Positions 48,307 through 58,963 of a DNA stretch of 64,000 nt are shown piece after piece (the first letter of the stretch is position 1; every line of letters starts with the position of its first letter). Under the pieces are notes generated by a model. It was not told the origin of the DNA and ran no database searches. It saw only the letters and a program-made list of their open reading frames with translations. The position numbers and the translations under genes are program-made. Location of the stretch: assembly GCA_021399435.1 (NCBI GenBank), contig JAJTUP010000039.1, forward strand, positions 310,001-374,000. The letters run 5' to 3'. The DNA is from Diaporthe sp. PMI_573. Taxonomy: Eukaryota; Ascomycota; Sordariomycetes; Diaporthales; Diaporthaceae.

Positions 48307-48534
48307 GGGCGTCCGCTGATTGTGGTCGAGTGAAGATTGTGAATGACCGAGGCGAAGGGGAAAAAATTGAAGGAGAAAAAAACCCCAAAGCCTGAGTGTT
48401 GTTGAAGACTGAAGAATTGTGGGCGTCTGCTGATTGTGGTCGACCAAAGACTGTTGGCGACTGAGACGACTGGGCCAAAAAAAAAAAAAGAGAAGAAGAA
48501 AAAAAAAAGCCCAATGCTGAGTATTGTTGGTAAC
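48307..48534. repeat. Tandem degenerate 114-bp duplication
   Basis: The block beginning GGGCGTCCGCTGATTGTGG at 48307 recurs at 48421 as GGGCGTCTGCTGATTGTGG. Both copies then run through GACTGA-rich sequence, an A-rich run and a TGAGT(G/A)TTGTTG segment. Confidence 0.7.
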
Positions 48535-48539
48535 TCAGT

Positions 48540-48840
48540 GTTGCTGATGATTGAGTTTATTCGCGAGTGAGCGCTTTCGGTGGTTGAGCGTTCACGGCAG
48601 AGTGTTGTTCGCGATTGAGCATTGTTCGCGATTGAGCATTGTTCGCGACGGTGCATTGTTCACGACTGAGCGTTGTGGACGAAAGAGTCTTGGAAGTTTG
48701 AATGTTGTGGACGTTTGTGTGTTGTGGACGACTGAGTTTGGACGACTGATTGTTGTTGATGACTGACGACTGAGTTTGGACGACTGAGTGTTGTTGATGA
48801 CTGAGTGTGATGGACGACTGAGGATTGTTGGCGACGGAGT
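48540..48840. repeat. Degenerate short tandem repeat array (about 18-20 bp units)
   Basis: Repeated words such as TTCGCGATTGAGCATTG (twice in a row near 48608-48643), GGACGACTGAGTTTGGACG and GATGACTGAGTGT fill the array. Units vary in length and sequence, suggesting old slippage. Confidence 0.75.
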
Positions 48841-49070
48841 GCCAAAGAGGAAAGATTTGACTGAGGAAGAGGAGACCTAGTACCCGGAGCGAGAGGCTGC
48901 CGCTGGTGAGAATGCCTCTGAATGTTTTGGTGTTGCTCTCCAATCTCGATTGGTTCCCCCATTGCCCAGATGGGATGGGGTTAAGCCGGACCGCCGCGTC
49001 AAGGCTCGAGATGTGGCCGGTTTTTTTTTTTGGGGGGGGTTTTTTTTTGAGAGTGGGTTCTAGGTCTTCC

Positions 49071-49139
49071 TCCTCGTCCTCGTCCTCGTCGATGTCGTCG
49101 TCATCGTCATCGTCGTCGTCGGCGTCGCCGCCGTCGGCT
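49071..49139. repeat. TCG/TCC trinucleotide tract
   Basis: An imperfect trinucleotide run (TCCTCGTCCTCGTCG and so on). Its reverse complement is GAC/GAG-rich. No gene is assigned over it. Confidence 0.8.
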
Positions 49140-49278
49140 TCGTCCTGAGCCCCTCCCTACCTACCCCAGGTTTTTAAACAGGTTTGCCTGCCCTTAGATA
49201 GGGTATTTTAAAGAGGACCCAACCCTCTGCTCAGGCAGCCGCCCGACGAAGACGGCCGGCTTCTGCAGTAAACGTCAG

Positions 49279-49775
49279 TCAAAGCGAGCAGAAGTGATAC
49301 CGCTCGTCGGTGGTGAACTCACCGAGCTCCATGAGCTCGACCACCTCCCGCGGGAGGCGGGCAAGCGGCACCCGGGCACCGGCCCAGCCCCAGCCCCAGC
49401 GCAGCGCAGCCGCGCACCGGCCGACGCCCCGCCGGGCCCAGCCCCACTGACCGGCGCCCTGGCGCCCCCACCCCCACCACCGTCGCTGGCGGTTTTCCCC
49501 TGGAGAAGTTAGTTTTATTCTGGGGAAATAAACTGGACAAACGGCCTGTTCAGATGTTCTCAAACGAGACGTGAACGTGAACGTGAACGTGAACGTGAAC
49601 GTGAGTGTGAATGTGTTGTGAGAATGTTTCCCGCGGCATCATTGGCAGGTAATTACTTACGCCGAGTCTCCAGGTACTGGGCCCAAACGCCCAGGCAGCT
49701 GCCGACCGCGGCGATCGACATAATGATGAGGGCGGCCAGCCCCATCGTGGTAAGAATGTCTGCCGAAGGAGACAT
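49279..49775 (-). CDS. Small single-pass membrane protein, Trp/Arg-rich (paralogue 1)
   Basis: Two exons, 49661..49775 and 49279..49499, joined by a 161-nt intron (GTAAGT donor, TCTCCAG acceptor) in matching phase, giving 111 aa. The N-terminus MSPSADILTT is followed by one membrane helix (MGLAALIIMSIAAVGSCLGV), then QYLETRRENRQRRWWGWG and a Trp/Gly/Arg-rich tail. The gene at 55839 has the same plan and the same RRWW element directly after the first intron, in the same splice phase, which supports both models. The product is probably a membrane-anchored peptide with a basic cytosolic side; its function is unknown. The intron contains a (GTGAAC)5 microsatellite. The 1,012-bp transposon ends 110 bp upstream of this start. 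Confidence 0.55.
49571..49600. repeat. (GTGAAC)5 hexanucleotide microsatellite
   Basis: Five perfect hexamer units followed by decayed ones to about 49618. It lies inside the predicted intron of the small membrane-protein gene. Confidence 0.95.
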
Positions 49776-49883
49776 TCTCGGAGGGAGGAGGGAGGGTTCG
49801 GGTAAAATGAATATTTTATTAATTGATGATATAATTCAATTAATAAAATAAAATAAAAAGCGATGCGGCGGCGGCGGTATGGG
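49776..49883 (-). promoter_or_regulatory. AT-rich promoter with (CGG)n, shared with paralogue 2
   Basis: Upstream of paralogue 1 is an AT-rich palindrome-like ATTAATTGA...TCAATTAAT element followed by GCGATGCGGCGGCGGCGG. The same order, in opposite orientation, lies upstream of paralogue 2 (55730-55838). Confidence 0.55.
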
Positions 49884-49885
49884 TA

Positions 49886-50897
49886 CAGTGGGCCGTCAAA
49901 AGTCTCCCCCACAGACCCTATTTCCCACTAAAACTCAGCATTTTATAGAATTATTTTTTAATTCTATATAAGTAACAGAATTTTTTATATATTTTATTTC
50001 TATTATAAAATACAAATGGTTAATACTATAAGAGTTTTAATTATATTCTATTAATTTCTATTATTTTGTAAGACTTTAAAGCAGAAAGGAAATTTTCAGA
50101 TTTTAAAACATGACTCGTTAGGGGTCTTACAGAAGGTCTTAGTACCTAGAATCTTAAGAATCCTAAGACTTTTAAATTTACTTTCCTTTTAAATAGCTAT
50201 AACTTTATAAAGAAAATATTATAATTTTCTTTAAAATTTTTATAGTATATAAGATGTTAAACGGAAACGCTTGTGTAGGCGCTGCACGTAAGGAGTTACC
50301 CTAGACTTGGCACTAGACTTTTGGCTATGTGCCCATGGGGCGTGCACGCCGGCAGATGAGTTTGGTGGCCGTGAGTCGATTTTTTGGGCTGTTTTAAGAC
50401 CCTAACTTCGTACCTCTGCATTACCCTTATTTCTTATCCAAAAAGCATGTAACCTAGTTCATTAGATAGCCTGATTTCTGAAGTTTATCTGTATTTAGTT
50501 TGGTTACTGTCAGGGTTAGGGTTGGCTGGTTATTTAAAGCCAAAGATAGTGGGTCCGAGGGCCGAATTTTCCGGCCTCCCTATCTGCGCACCAGAGCCAA
50601 CCCACGCGTGCCCGCGGATGAGACGATGTCGGAGGGACTGTGAGGAGGGCTGACAGAAGCCCACTCAAATTCAATCCGAACCACTCTCAATCGTCCCAAC
50701 TCGCCTCCAGGCACCCTGCTGCGACCCTGCCACACACACACTGCTGAAGGCACTAACCTTCAGATAAGATATATCCATATCTATTATATATAAATCCTAT
50801 TATTTTTGAAAATTAGTGTAATTTGTTAAAAATATTTAAATGTGGTGAGTTTTGGTGGAAAATAGGGTCTGTGGGGGAGACTTTTGACGGCCCACTG
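49886..50897. mobile_element. Non-autonomous Tc1/mariner-like element (1,012 bp)
   Basis: Terminal inverted repeats of 52 bp (49886-49937 and 50846-50897) match at 50 positions and begin CAGTGGGCCGTCAAAAGTC. The element is flanked by TA on both sides (49884-49885, 50898-50899), the target duplication of the Tc1/mariner superfamily (pogo/Fot1-like families in fungi). No transposase frame is present, so it depends on an enzyme elsewhere. Inside, the left 330 bp is extremely AT-rich with TpA-rich sequence, as after RIP; the middle (about 50270-50750) has normal GC. Insertion is next to the (CGG)n promoter of the small membrane-protein gene. Confidence 0.88.
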
Positions 50898-53208
50898 TAG
50901 TAATGTATGAAGAGAAGTGAAGAAAGGAAAAGAAAGGCGAAGTCCTCACCTGTGCCAGACAAGGAGGTTTGTTTACTGCAGAATCCACAGACCAGCGTGT
51001 TCCATAGCAGGTACGACCTGCTCGCGGGTCTTTTCATCATTCCAATATTGCGACTGGAAGGCGCATCCTGCGATCACGACGGTTCACCGGCTTCTGCAGC
51101 ACCCCGGCAATTGAGCGTCTGGCTGCCGCGAAATCTTCTTCGAGCGTGATCATTATCAGAATGCCCATTTATGTGTAACATTCTATAGTCAGTAATCGGC
51201 ATTTCGAGGAGATAATTCGCGCTGTTACTGAGTCCTGGCCTTGACAAGAGTCCTGGTCCTTGTCAGCAAAATTTTCCCCTACTTGCTCACGCATCGTCCG
51301 CAACTTCCTCCGCAACTTCCTCAAATCTTCCCGCCTCGGGCAACCCACAATGTGTGCTTCACTACCTCAATGGGCCCATGCTGCTGTGTACAAAAGCTTT
51401 TGGTAGAGCTCGGGGGCGCATCCATCTGCTCCAGGAACCTCCGGGAGCTCTTCTTGGGTGTAATTATTCTTCCAGGATTAGGAGATGTAAAGCTTACTCG
51501 GATTGGTGGTGATCTGATCGATTATGCGAGCAGCTTGTGGGTGCGAAACTTACTGGACAGGCCATCCTTATGCCACCACTTGAGACCTTGATTTCATACA
51601 ATGTGACAACACTTCTTTGAGAAAGCTGACACCACGAGTGCCTTATGTAGTGCATGAAAGACGTGAATGAAGAGCTCATGTACTGGAAAGACACCACAGA
51701 TTGCCTATAAGTCTGGCCTGAGTTGGAGAGCCTTCCACCCACTATGTACCTAGACTAGTGGGACGGACAGCCTTCATAGTATAGGATTGATACTTTGAAC
51801 CTGAATACTGATTTACTGAGTCCAGTTGGAGCAAAAACATCTGGGAGGTGGATATCTCTATAATAGGTTGGAAAGCCCACGTCAACAACAGAATTTGCGT
51901 TGGCCAAGTAACGGCATTCCAAGTTATTCTCGCAATCACTGTGCTATCTGAGCTAGCAGAGCCTTCTTCCTCCTTTGTATTTAGCTGCTCGATATATCAT
52001 GTCCTTTGCCATGTCCATAGCCTTTATGTCCGAGCTGCTTCGCTGTAGAAGTGTCTAATCAAATGCCAATGTGGGTAACTCTACGAGGAATGAATTTCCC
52101 CCGCACCTCAATTTTGTGTTCAGCACCAGAAATTGGTGGTTCGTAAGGCTTCAATTGGAATGCAAGCGGGGTGGGTGATTATCCGGCGATGGGGAGTTGT
52201 CTCACGGTGCATCTCCACGGTCTCTCTGCCTTGTCGGGCAAGGAGGAGCTCTGGTGACATACAAGGAAACTTTCATTAGGCAGCGCATTTCTTTCTATTT
52301 GGTGATCGGCAACGAGAATTCCTCTCGCGGTGGTCTTTACCACCTGGTCTCCACGAGATCGGGACCCAGACGGATTCACTACCATGCAGGTAAGCGTCAA
52401 TCCATATCGCACGGGTGATTTGGGTATAATCTGACGTCTGGGCGGTCTGAATATGCCATCTACTATTGATAAGTTGCGGCGACTATTTCTGAAACCAATG
52501 GCTAACAGGCATAAGTCAGGAGACGGTTCATACACTAGCAGCCGACGGCTTAATGTTCGAATTTTGCAGCCTATTTCTGCTACCGGCAGGCCTGATGAGT
52601 GGGAGGCACGCGAAAGATGGGTACGAATAAACTCGTCCTGGTCCATATCGGCTCAAACTCCTGTACAATAATAGGTAGTTGGGTGTGGAAAATTCAGGGG
52701 GCGGGTGAGAAAGCGCGGACAAATTCTCAAATCATGCAGGCTGGCGCCACAATAGTTCCGTTCACATTCTCGGAAATGATTATGGGAGCTGATTGGGATG
52801 CCTACTCGATTATTTCAATTTATCAACCCTGCATGATGAATATATCACATGCTGTGCTATGGAAAGCGACCATCTGTGCAAGTCCAGCACTAATCTATAG
52901 CGACGACGCACAGTGACATGCTTGTCGCAATCCACATTGGAACTATATCATCTTAAAATTCAATAGTGTTGAACAAGGCTTAGAACACGAAAGTCCGGCA
53001 AACATTGGCCTCAGACTACGAGACCCGTGCTCCACTCAGAGACTATATAATGAAAGAGTGGTGAAAAAAAGGGGACCAACATTCATTCCATTCCCATTTC
53101 TGTCACCCTCATATTACATCCTCTGCAGACTCAGGCCCAGCCTCAGGTCCTTCATACTACGTCAAAGAAACAAATTCTTCCACAAAATCCAACGGCAGCC
53201 TCTACACA
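50898..53208. other. Gene-poor intergenic region
   Basis: About 2.3 kb with only short unsupported ORFs. Just upstream of the secreted-peptide gene, ACTATATAATG (53041-53051) is a candidate TATA region. No repeats or relics were firmly recognised. Confidence 0.5.
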
Positions 53209-53454
53209 ATGCAACTACACATCCTCCTCCTTGTCTCGGCAGCAGCCGCTGCTGTAGCAATGCCACTCCTCCCCAAATCAGACGACGCCATCCTCTCGAC
53301 ACTGGACGATGATCTGCTCTCCAAACGGGGTGATGACAAGTGGCCATGCTCTGACAAGAGGAAATATGACCCCAAGTGCCTGTGTGATCTGGGAAACCCC
53401 TTGAACTGGTTCTGGTGCCCAAAGATGCCAAGCTGCAAGTCATGTGGCATGTGA
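53209..53454 (+). CDS. Small secreted cysteine-rich peptide with Kex2-type site
   Basis: Intron-free frame of 81 aa. A signal peptide (MQLHILLLVSAAAAAVA) is followed by an acidic propeptide (SDDAILSTLDDDLL) ending in SKR, a Kex2-type dibasic site at about residues 38-40. The mature part of 41 residues has six cysteines: PCSD, PKCLC, WFWCP, SCKSC. Six cysteines allow three disulfides. A TATA-like ACTATATAATG lies about 160 bp upstream. This layout, signal, propeptide, dibasic site and Cys-rich core, is typical of fungal effectors or antimicrobial peptides, but no family match is claimed. It sits in a gene-poor, repeat- and transposon-bearing stretch, as effectors often do. Secretion and activity are inference. 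Confidence 0.75.
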   Translation: MQLHILLLVSAAAAAVAMPLLPKSDDAILSTLDDDLLSKRGDDKWPCSDKRKYDPKCLCDLGNPLNWFWCPKMPSCKSCGM

Positions 53455-55838
53455 GAGTCCAAGTCACGTTGATCATACGATGCGCTATGGATATCTGAAT
53501 TTAGGTTAGTGTTCTACAAAATATCTGAAGCCTGTCATCTAAAGCGGAACGGCGCATCTACCTCTCGGAAACACACTGACTGACCAACTAGGCCGCACTT
53601 TCTTCTAGCAGGCCACTACCATGGCGGCATTATTAGTTAAAGGAGCAAATGATATGATCTTGTCTTTCTTTACCATTTTGCACCAAGTTCAAAACTTTAT
53701 GGGTGTTAGATCAGTCATATCACAGGGGAGTGCTTCACCCGCAGCATCTGGCGCGGCCGTTCTTGCCCGCCTTTCAAAGATTTCAAAGATTTCACACCAT
53801 CCGTCTCAGATGAGAGAGAAACTGAGTTTGCGCAATTTTGATACTGGCATGCCTATACTAGTATTGAGAGATGATTCAACCTCCTGAATTTGGAAAAGTT
53901 TACGAGCCGGATTGCCACATATGATTGCCATTTACGCCGAGTGTCCGCAAGATTGACATTGCCCAATCTGTTGGCTCCAGTGCACAGACACATCAGTGTT
54001 CCACCGTAGATGTAATACGCAACTCAGGTTACCGTTATCGCAGTTTTCTGATGAAGGTCAATATTAGGACTGTCTCCCATGGGTTGTCCCATGGGAGGTT
54101 ATTGCACTCAAGCTTCCATTCAGATCCAACCCACAAAATATTATTCTACCAGGACTATCTGACAAGAGCCTACCCAGCGTGAACCTTCCCGTAGGAAGAT
54201 GTACCTTTGATGATCATACAACAAAACCTGTCCATTACAGGCACATGGGCGTGAGACTGCCCAAAGTGGTTTATCTCGTAGGAAGTGTACAAACAGCATT
54301 ACACACGTGAATGACCCCAATATCCCGTCTTGACCGGATCACTAGGTTTCTTCTTGGCCGAGAAATCTAATTCATTGTCCTATGTTTGTAGCCGAATTCA
54401 TGCACTTCAGGAACACGCTAAAATCACCTCCGGCATATACCCAGTGTTTGAGCGCCAGGCTGATCACATGAGCGGTTCTTATGATGGCGATCATTGTCGA
54501 ACTGGTCGGGAGGCGCCAGTGCTAGTAAAGGCGCTGACCGTGGTGCAGCCATATCTCACAAATTCCCAGTCGAGAGTTTTCATCATGCAAAATTGGACCA
54601 CGACTTTAGTGGAGGTGACAACTACGAGCATGAAGACCAAGACTTTAAAATCTCTCTCCGTCACGATTCGAGGAAAACTCGGCCAGATCGAGCTCCCGTC
54701 AGGTCACATTGATACAGAAGTGTATCAAGACCAATGCGAAGAAGTAGTCAGCGCGTTGGCCCGGGACGAAGGGACCAGAGAAGGCAGAATGTCGGGTTCC
54801 TCGCCTACTGTTCTGGTGCTGTTCGGGTGCCATTTCAGCTGCATGCTTCATGGGCAGGCCCGGGATTGATGATGGATGAAGCTGCGTTCATGAAAGAGGC
54901 TTCGGTCAAGGCAGAAGTCAGAAGGAGCGAAGGCCACCTCGGTACCTTGCTGCGTGTTACACACAGCCTACTGTGTGTACCTTCCTCGGGCAGATTGCGA
55001 TGATGACAGACCTAGCACCTGCTACGAATATCTGCTGTGCAGCGTGTGCGTCGCAGATTCCACAATGGCGTGGCTGGCTTCTCCTCCTTTTCCCTCCTTT
55101 GCCCTGACTGCCTCGCCCCGTCCAGCCTGTCTGTCTTGTTCTCTTCGCAACTCGCTGCTCTCGCGCCTCTCCTCACGCTTCAATTCATGACATTCTTCTC
55201 TTGAGGCGTCCTTTCCTTTCTCTGTCAGCCTCATGATGAGATCTAGAATCAGTCATTCTGACCATCCCAAATGCCACAAACCGAGCCCCGAAATGCCTCC
55301 GAACACACAGCTCGCGATCGAAACCACCCTAACCGCGAATACGACAACAGGCGTCTGGTTCGGCGGGTACGTGCCGCTGGCCGCCTGGCTGCGTACATGA
55401 TCAACCGCGCCTTTACCTCCCATGGATATCTCCGGACTGACCTGTCTCTAGTCGAGTACCGAGGATGTCGCCGCTAGGGTCGCCTGGATCATCGAGGCTG
55501 AGCTCACCGAGGCTTGGTATGGATTCGCCGCGGCCCTGCCGGCATCATCGAGCTCGTCGGGCTCGGTAAGTGCACACGAGCGGTATATCCTTTGCGCTGG
55601 ATACCTATTGACTTGCACTGTAGGAGACAATGTTCGCCGTCGGCTTCTCTTCCGACAGAAGACGATGACGAAGACGACGAAGAAGACGGACAAAGACGAC
55701 GAGAAGTCAACGGGCATCACCCCGTGCGCCAACGACAGCGTCGCCGCCGCCGCCGCATCGGTGGTATTATTTTATTAATTGAATTACATATCAATTAATA
55801 CATAATTACCTTCGAAACCCTCCCATCTCCCTCTCAAA
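53455..55838. other. Gene-poor region upstream of paralogue 2
   Basis: About 2.4 kb. A 179-residue ORF (54330-54869) and a short hydrophobic ORF (55292) were not accepted. A GAC/GAA-rich tract at 55660-55710 and a (CGC)n run at 55739-55757 precede the AT-rich promoter element of paralogue 2. Confidence 0.5.
55730..55838 (+). promoter_or_regulatory. AT-rich promoter with (CGC)n, shared with paralogue 1
   Basis: Order GCGTCGCCGCCGCCGCCGC, then TTTTATTAATTGAATTACA and TATCAATTAATAC, then the ATG at 55839. This mirrors the region 49776-49883 on the other strand. Confidence 0.55.
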
Positions 55839-56345
55839 ATGTCGTCTTTCACACCAGACGACATGATCCTAATGGGCGTGATCGCTTTTGCGATCGGCCT
55901 GTTTATAGCGACGTGCCAGTGTTTGGGGACGTGGGCCGGGGTCCGTGAGCAGAGGTGTAAGTTATCTAATTATGCCCCGTGAAATATTCTCTATTCGCGT
56001 TGTAAAATCAACAGCCTTGCCAATGACATGGGCTGTGCCTCGTAGTTCGTCTCCAGACTAATATATCCAGGGGCCCGCCTCAATCGACGGTGGTGGGATT
56101 TTGGGGACCTGGACCGGGGTACGAGCAGCAGTGTAAGTGATACTGCCACCCGTGAAATGCTTTTTGCAAGACATTGTCTTCGCGAACTTAACACACATCT
56201 CCAGTTGGCGCGTTTGGAGCGTCGCCAGGACCAGGACCAGGACCAGGACCGGGACCAGGGCCGTCCGGGTTGTCGAGGTCGTTGGGGCTGGCTTCGCCGT
56301 GGCCGGGGTTACCCTAGCCTTAAAAGTTGTATGCCTGGAGGATGA
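55839..56345 (+). CDS. Small single-pass membrane protein (paralogue 2)
   Basis: Three exons: 55839..55956, 56071..56132, 56205..56345, giving 106 aa. MSSFTPDD is followed by one membrane helix (MGVIAFAIGLFIATCQCLG), then across the first intron (phase 1, as in paralogue 1) the sequence VREQRWARLNRRWWDFG, and across the second LARLERRQDQDQDQDRDQG with a short Gln-Asp repeat. The RRWW block, the helix position and the first intron phase match the gene at 49279. Introns have GTAAGT donors and CCAG acceptors, and an AGACTAATA branch in the first. The tail is shorter and its Trp content lower than in paralogue 1. Function unknown. Confidence 0.5.
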
Positions 56346-57108
56346 AAAGGCTGAGTTGGAGAAGAAGAAGGGGAAGAAAGGCCGAGGGGAAGAAGGAGAA
56401 GGCTGAGGGGACGAAGAACAAGACTGGTGAAGGAGAAACCCGTAGACTCGAATTCCTAGATTACTGCTCAAACACAATCAGCGAGATCAATCAACTCACC
56501 GGAGCTCAAGCAACTTCACAACTAGAGACCATCCAGGTGCCTATAAATTACCAGCTCTTTTACAAGCCAGGAGGGAAGCGGTTCGAGTTCAAATTTCTTT
56601 AGCCACAACAAGATGAGTAACCTGACCAGTATCACAGCCCTTATCTCCAACGAGCATCAAGCCTACATAAATAACTTCCATCAACATATATGGCCTGGCA
56701 CCAGACCCTTTCCTACTCTTCAATATCTGCTGGAGCCTTTTCACCGGCACCCTTTCCTGTCTTGCTGCCCATACTTTGCTGGGAGCATGGAATTGCGGCG
56801 TCTCTTTCGTCATTTGGAGACAGGCGAGGTCTTGGGGGTTAAAGTGGCCCGGAGTGACGCGAAGATACAGTTGCTGGTGGGCTTTCAACGACACAACTTG
56901 AACCTGGAGTCTACACGATGTTGCTTTTAACTATAGAAGTATGAAGAGGCAGATAACGTTATGGGCGATCTTTGCAAAATGAGTCCAGACATCCTGAGAA
57001 GGCTGAGTGATGAGCGAGAGTTATATTATGAAACAGACTTCGATCAAGACAGAAATCAGGGGCGGCGAACGCTATCTCCCCGAGGTGCACACCGCTTCTT
57101 CTGAGCAA
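56346..57108. other. Intergenic, convergent gene ends
   Basis: About 760 bp. A 105-residue ORF at 56613-56930 shows no domain. Nothing else was recognised. Confidence 0.45.
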
Positions 57109-58963
57109 TCAGCAAGCATCAGCTTTTTTGACACCATCAACATCCGTCTGGCTTCTCAGCTGTTGAATGCCAGTGTAACGCCAGTTCGATATGTAAGTCT
57201 CGAATGCTCTCTCCCCGTGCTTCCCGTTCGAAGTTGCATACACTCCCAGCACAACTCCTGTGATCTTATCAGCTACGGTACAGTCATGATATCAAGTAAA
57301 ACATACCGGAGTAGTACGGGACCAATTCAGTACCCCTGCAGTAGCCATATACTCTCATCGTAGATTCTTCTTCGTCCCCCGCGGGCCCGGCCGAGAACGC
57401 AAAGTGGGTGCTGTTCACTGCCTCGATCTGAAGCGAGATCTTCTGTCCAGCCCAATCTTCAGGCAATGGGAATACTTTGTTTGGGAGAATTTCCGCCGCA
57501 CGGTATGGTGTCTCCGAGATTCCTCGAAACCTGAGGTGTGGTCGGAGGGATTCGCTTCCGTTGGACTTGAGCATCACGATGCCGAGGTCGAAGTGTTGTG
57601 CCTGATCTTGAATAGCTGAGACTCCCACTTCCATCTCCTCTTTTGTTAGGGAGTCGGCCCAGTCTATATCCACGCGGAATCGAAATAGGGAGTGTGCCAT
57701 TCGGCGTCCGACGAAGGTCTGTCCCCGGCCCAAGGCGAAGTCGGCGTCGAAAGCAGTCAGGTTGAGGACAGATGACTTGAGTGCGAGTGAGTTCGGGTGG
57801 TCTGGGGGTGAGACAGCGTAATTTCTTGATTTGGGCAGGCGCCAGTGAACGAAGTGAATAGGAAGCTCGCTGCCAAGAGGGAAAGTGATGTTGTCGTCTG
57901 CGCCGTTCAACTGACCCTCGCCTTCTTCCAGAATATCCTCGGATGGGAGCGGCCAGCCAGACATGTCCCCACTTACAGGGGTGAAGACTGGAAATTCGCC
58001 CTCTTTCCAGGTGACCGGGGTTAACACCGTCTCGCGGCCCATTGGTAGGTTCCCAAAATACGGCCCCGGGGCTTGGCCGTATGCACCGCCGGCGCGGACC
58101 GCCAGGGCAACAGACCACCACTGGCCCTGGGGGTCCTGGAAGAGATCTGCGTGCCCAACAGCCTGGAAATAAGAGCTGGTGTTGTTTGCCGAAGTGAGGA
58201 GCGGGTTCCCAGGCGCGGGCTCGAAAGGACCACTTAGGTTCCGGGATCGTGCCATTGTCACCATGTGGTTCTCGCGAGTGCCTCCCTCGGCCAGGAGGAG
58301 GTAGTAGTACCCGTCCCGCTTCCAGATGTGAGGTGCCTCTGGGGATGCGCCGCCAGTGCCGTTCCATGGCATTATGATATCTCCGATCTCGCCAGTCACG
58401 AAGTCGAGAGGTGCATGCATGACGCCGGGGTAATAAGCCGCGGTGTGAGCACCTGAGACGTAGGTCTTTCCGTCGTCGTCCCAGAACGGTGAGGGATCGA
58501 AACCAGGGAAGCTGAAATGCACGGGATCGGACCAGGCATCCGAGTTATACGGGTCCGTCGTGGTGAGTATAAAGTTGTCCCAACGACTATCATTGGTCCT
58601 TGGTAGCTGCTGGTTCACAAGGGTCGAGAGCAGGTAGAAGGTACCCTGGTGGAAACGAAGAGTTGGAGCGTAGATGCCACTCGTAGCTTTTGGGAGGAAA
58701 GCCAACCCGGGGAGCTGGTCTGCCTGACTGAAAGCGTTGGAGACATGTTTCCAATGGATTAGGTCTCGACTTGCGTGGATCGGGAGGCCGGGGAAAGTAA
58801 GAAAACTCGAAGTCGCACAGAAGAATGTGTTGTTATGCTCGGGCACGAAAATGCAACTTGGATCCGGGTTAAAGCCGCTGATAATGGGATTCTGAAAACT
58901 CGAGTTTTGCATCTGCCCAACTCTGACGAAGGGTAGAATGGATAAGAGGAAAGTTGTCCTCAT
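57109..58963 (-). CDS. Glycoside hydrolase family 43 enzyme
   Basis: Two exons, 57307..58963 and 57109..57272, giving 606 aa. The short 34-nt-type gap seen as an early stop is a true intron (57273..57306) from GTATGT to GTAG; removing it continues into KITGVVLGVYATSNG, the usual end of the C-terminal beta-sandwich. The signal peptide is RTTFLLSILPFVRVG. The five-bladed propeller starts NPIISGFNPDPS with the base Asp, followed by PSPFWDDDGKTYVSG with the second Asp and ASPEAPHIWKRDGYYY with the acid Glu. A C-terminal GH43 C2-type domain follows. Many sequons suggest N-glycosylation. Known activities are beta-xylosidase and alpha-arabinofuranosidase on plant cell-wall xylan; the exact substrate cannot be told. 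Confidence 0.9.

Larger units (their letters stand above)
47228..49278. other. Repeat-rich intergenic region
   Basis: Two kilobases without a supportable gene. It contains two tandem copies of a degenerate 114-bp unit (about 48307-48534), an array of short GACTGAG-type repeats (48540-48840), A-rich runs (48479-48518), T11-G8-T9 at 49021-49048 and a TCG/TCC trinucleotide tract (49071-49139). The long minus-strand ORFs here are products of these repeats. Confidence 0.65.

Noticed and set aside
48057..48656. Minus-strand ORF of 199 aa and overlapping frames
   Set aside because: It runs through the 114-bp duplication and A-rich runs; its Phe-rich and Ser-rich segments come from those repeats and no family features appear.
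54330..54869. Plus-strand ORF of 179 aa
   Set aside because: No domain, signal peptide or family sequence; composition looks like non-coding DNA. It could still be an orphan gene.
55292..55482. Short hydrophobic ORF (GVWFGGYVPLAAWL) with a possible intron
   Set aside because: The donor and acceptor phases that I could find give only about 43 residues or change frame; evidence too weak to annotate.
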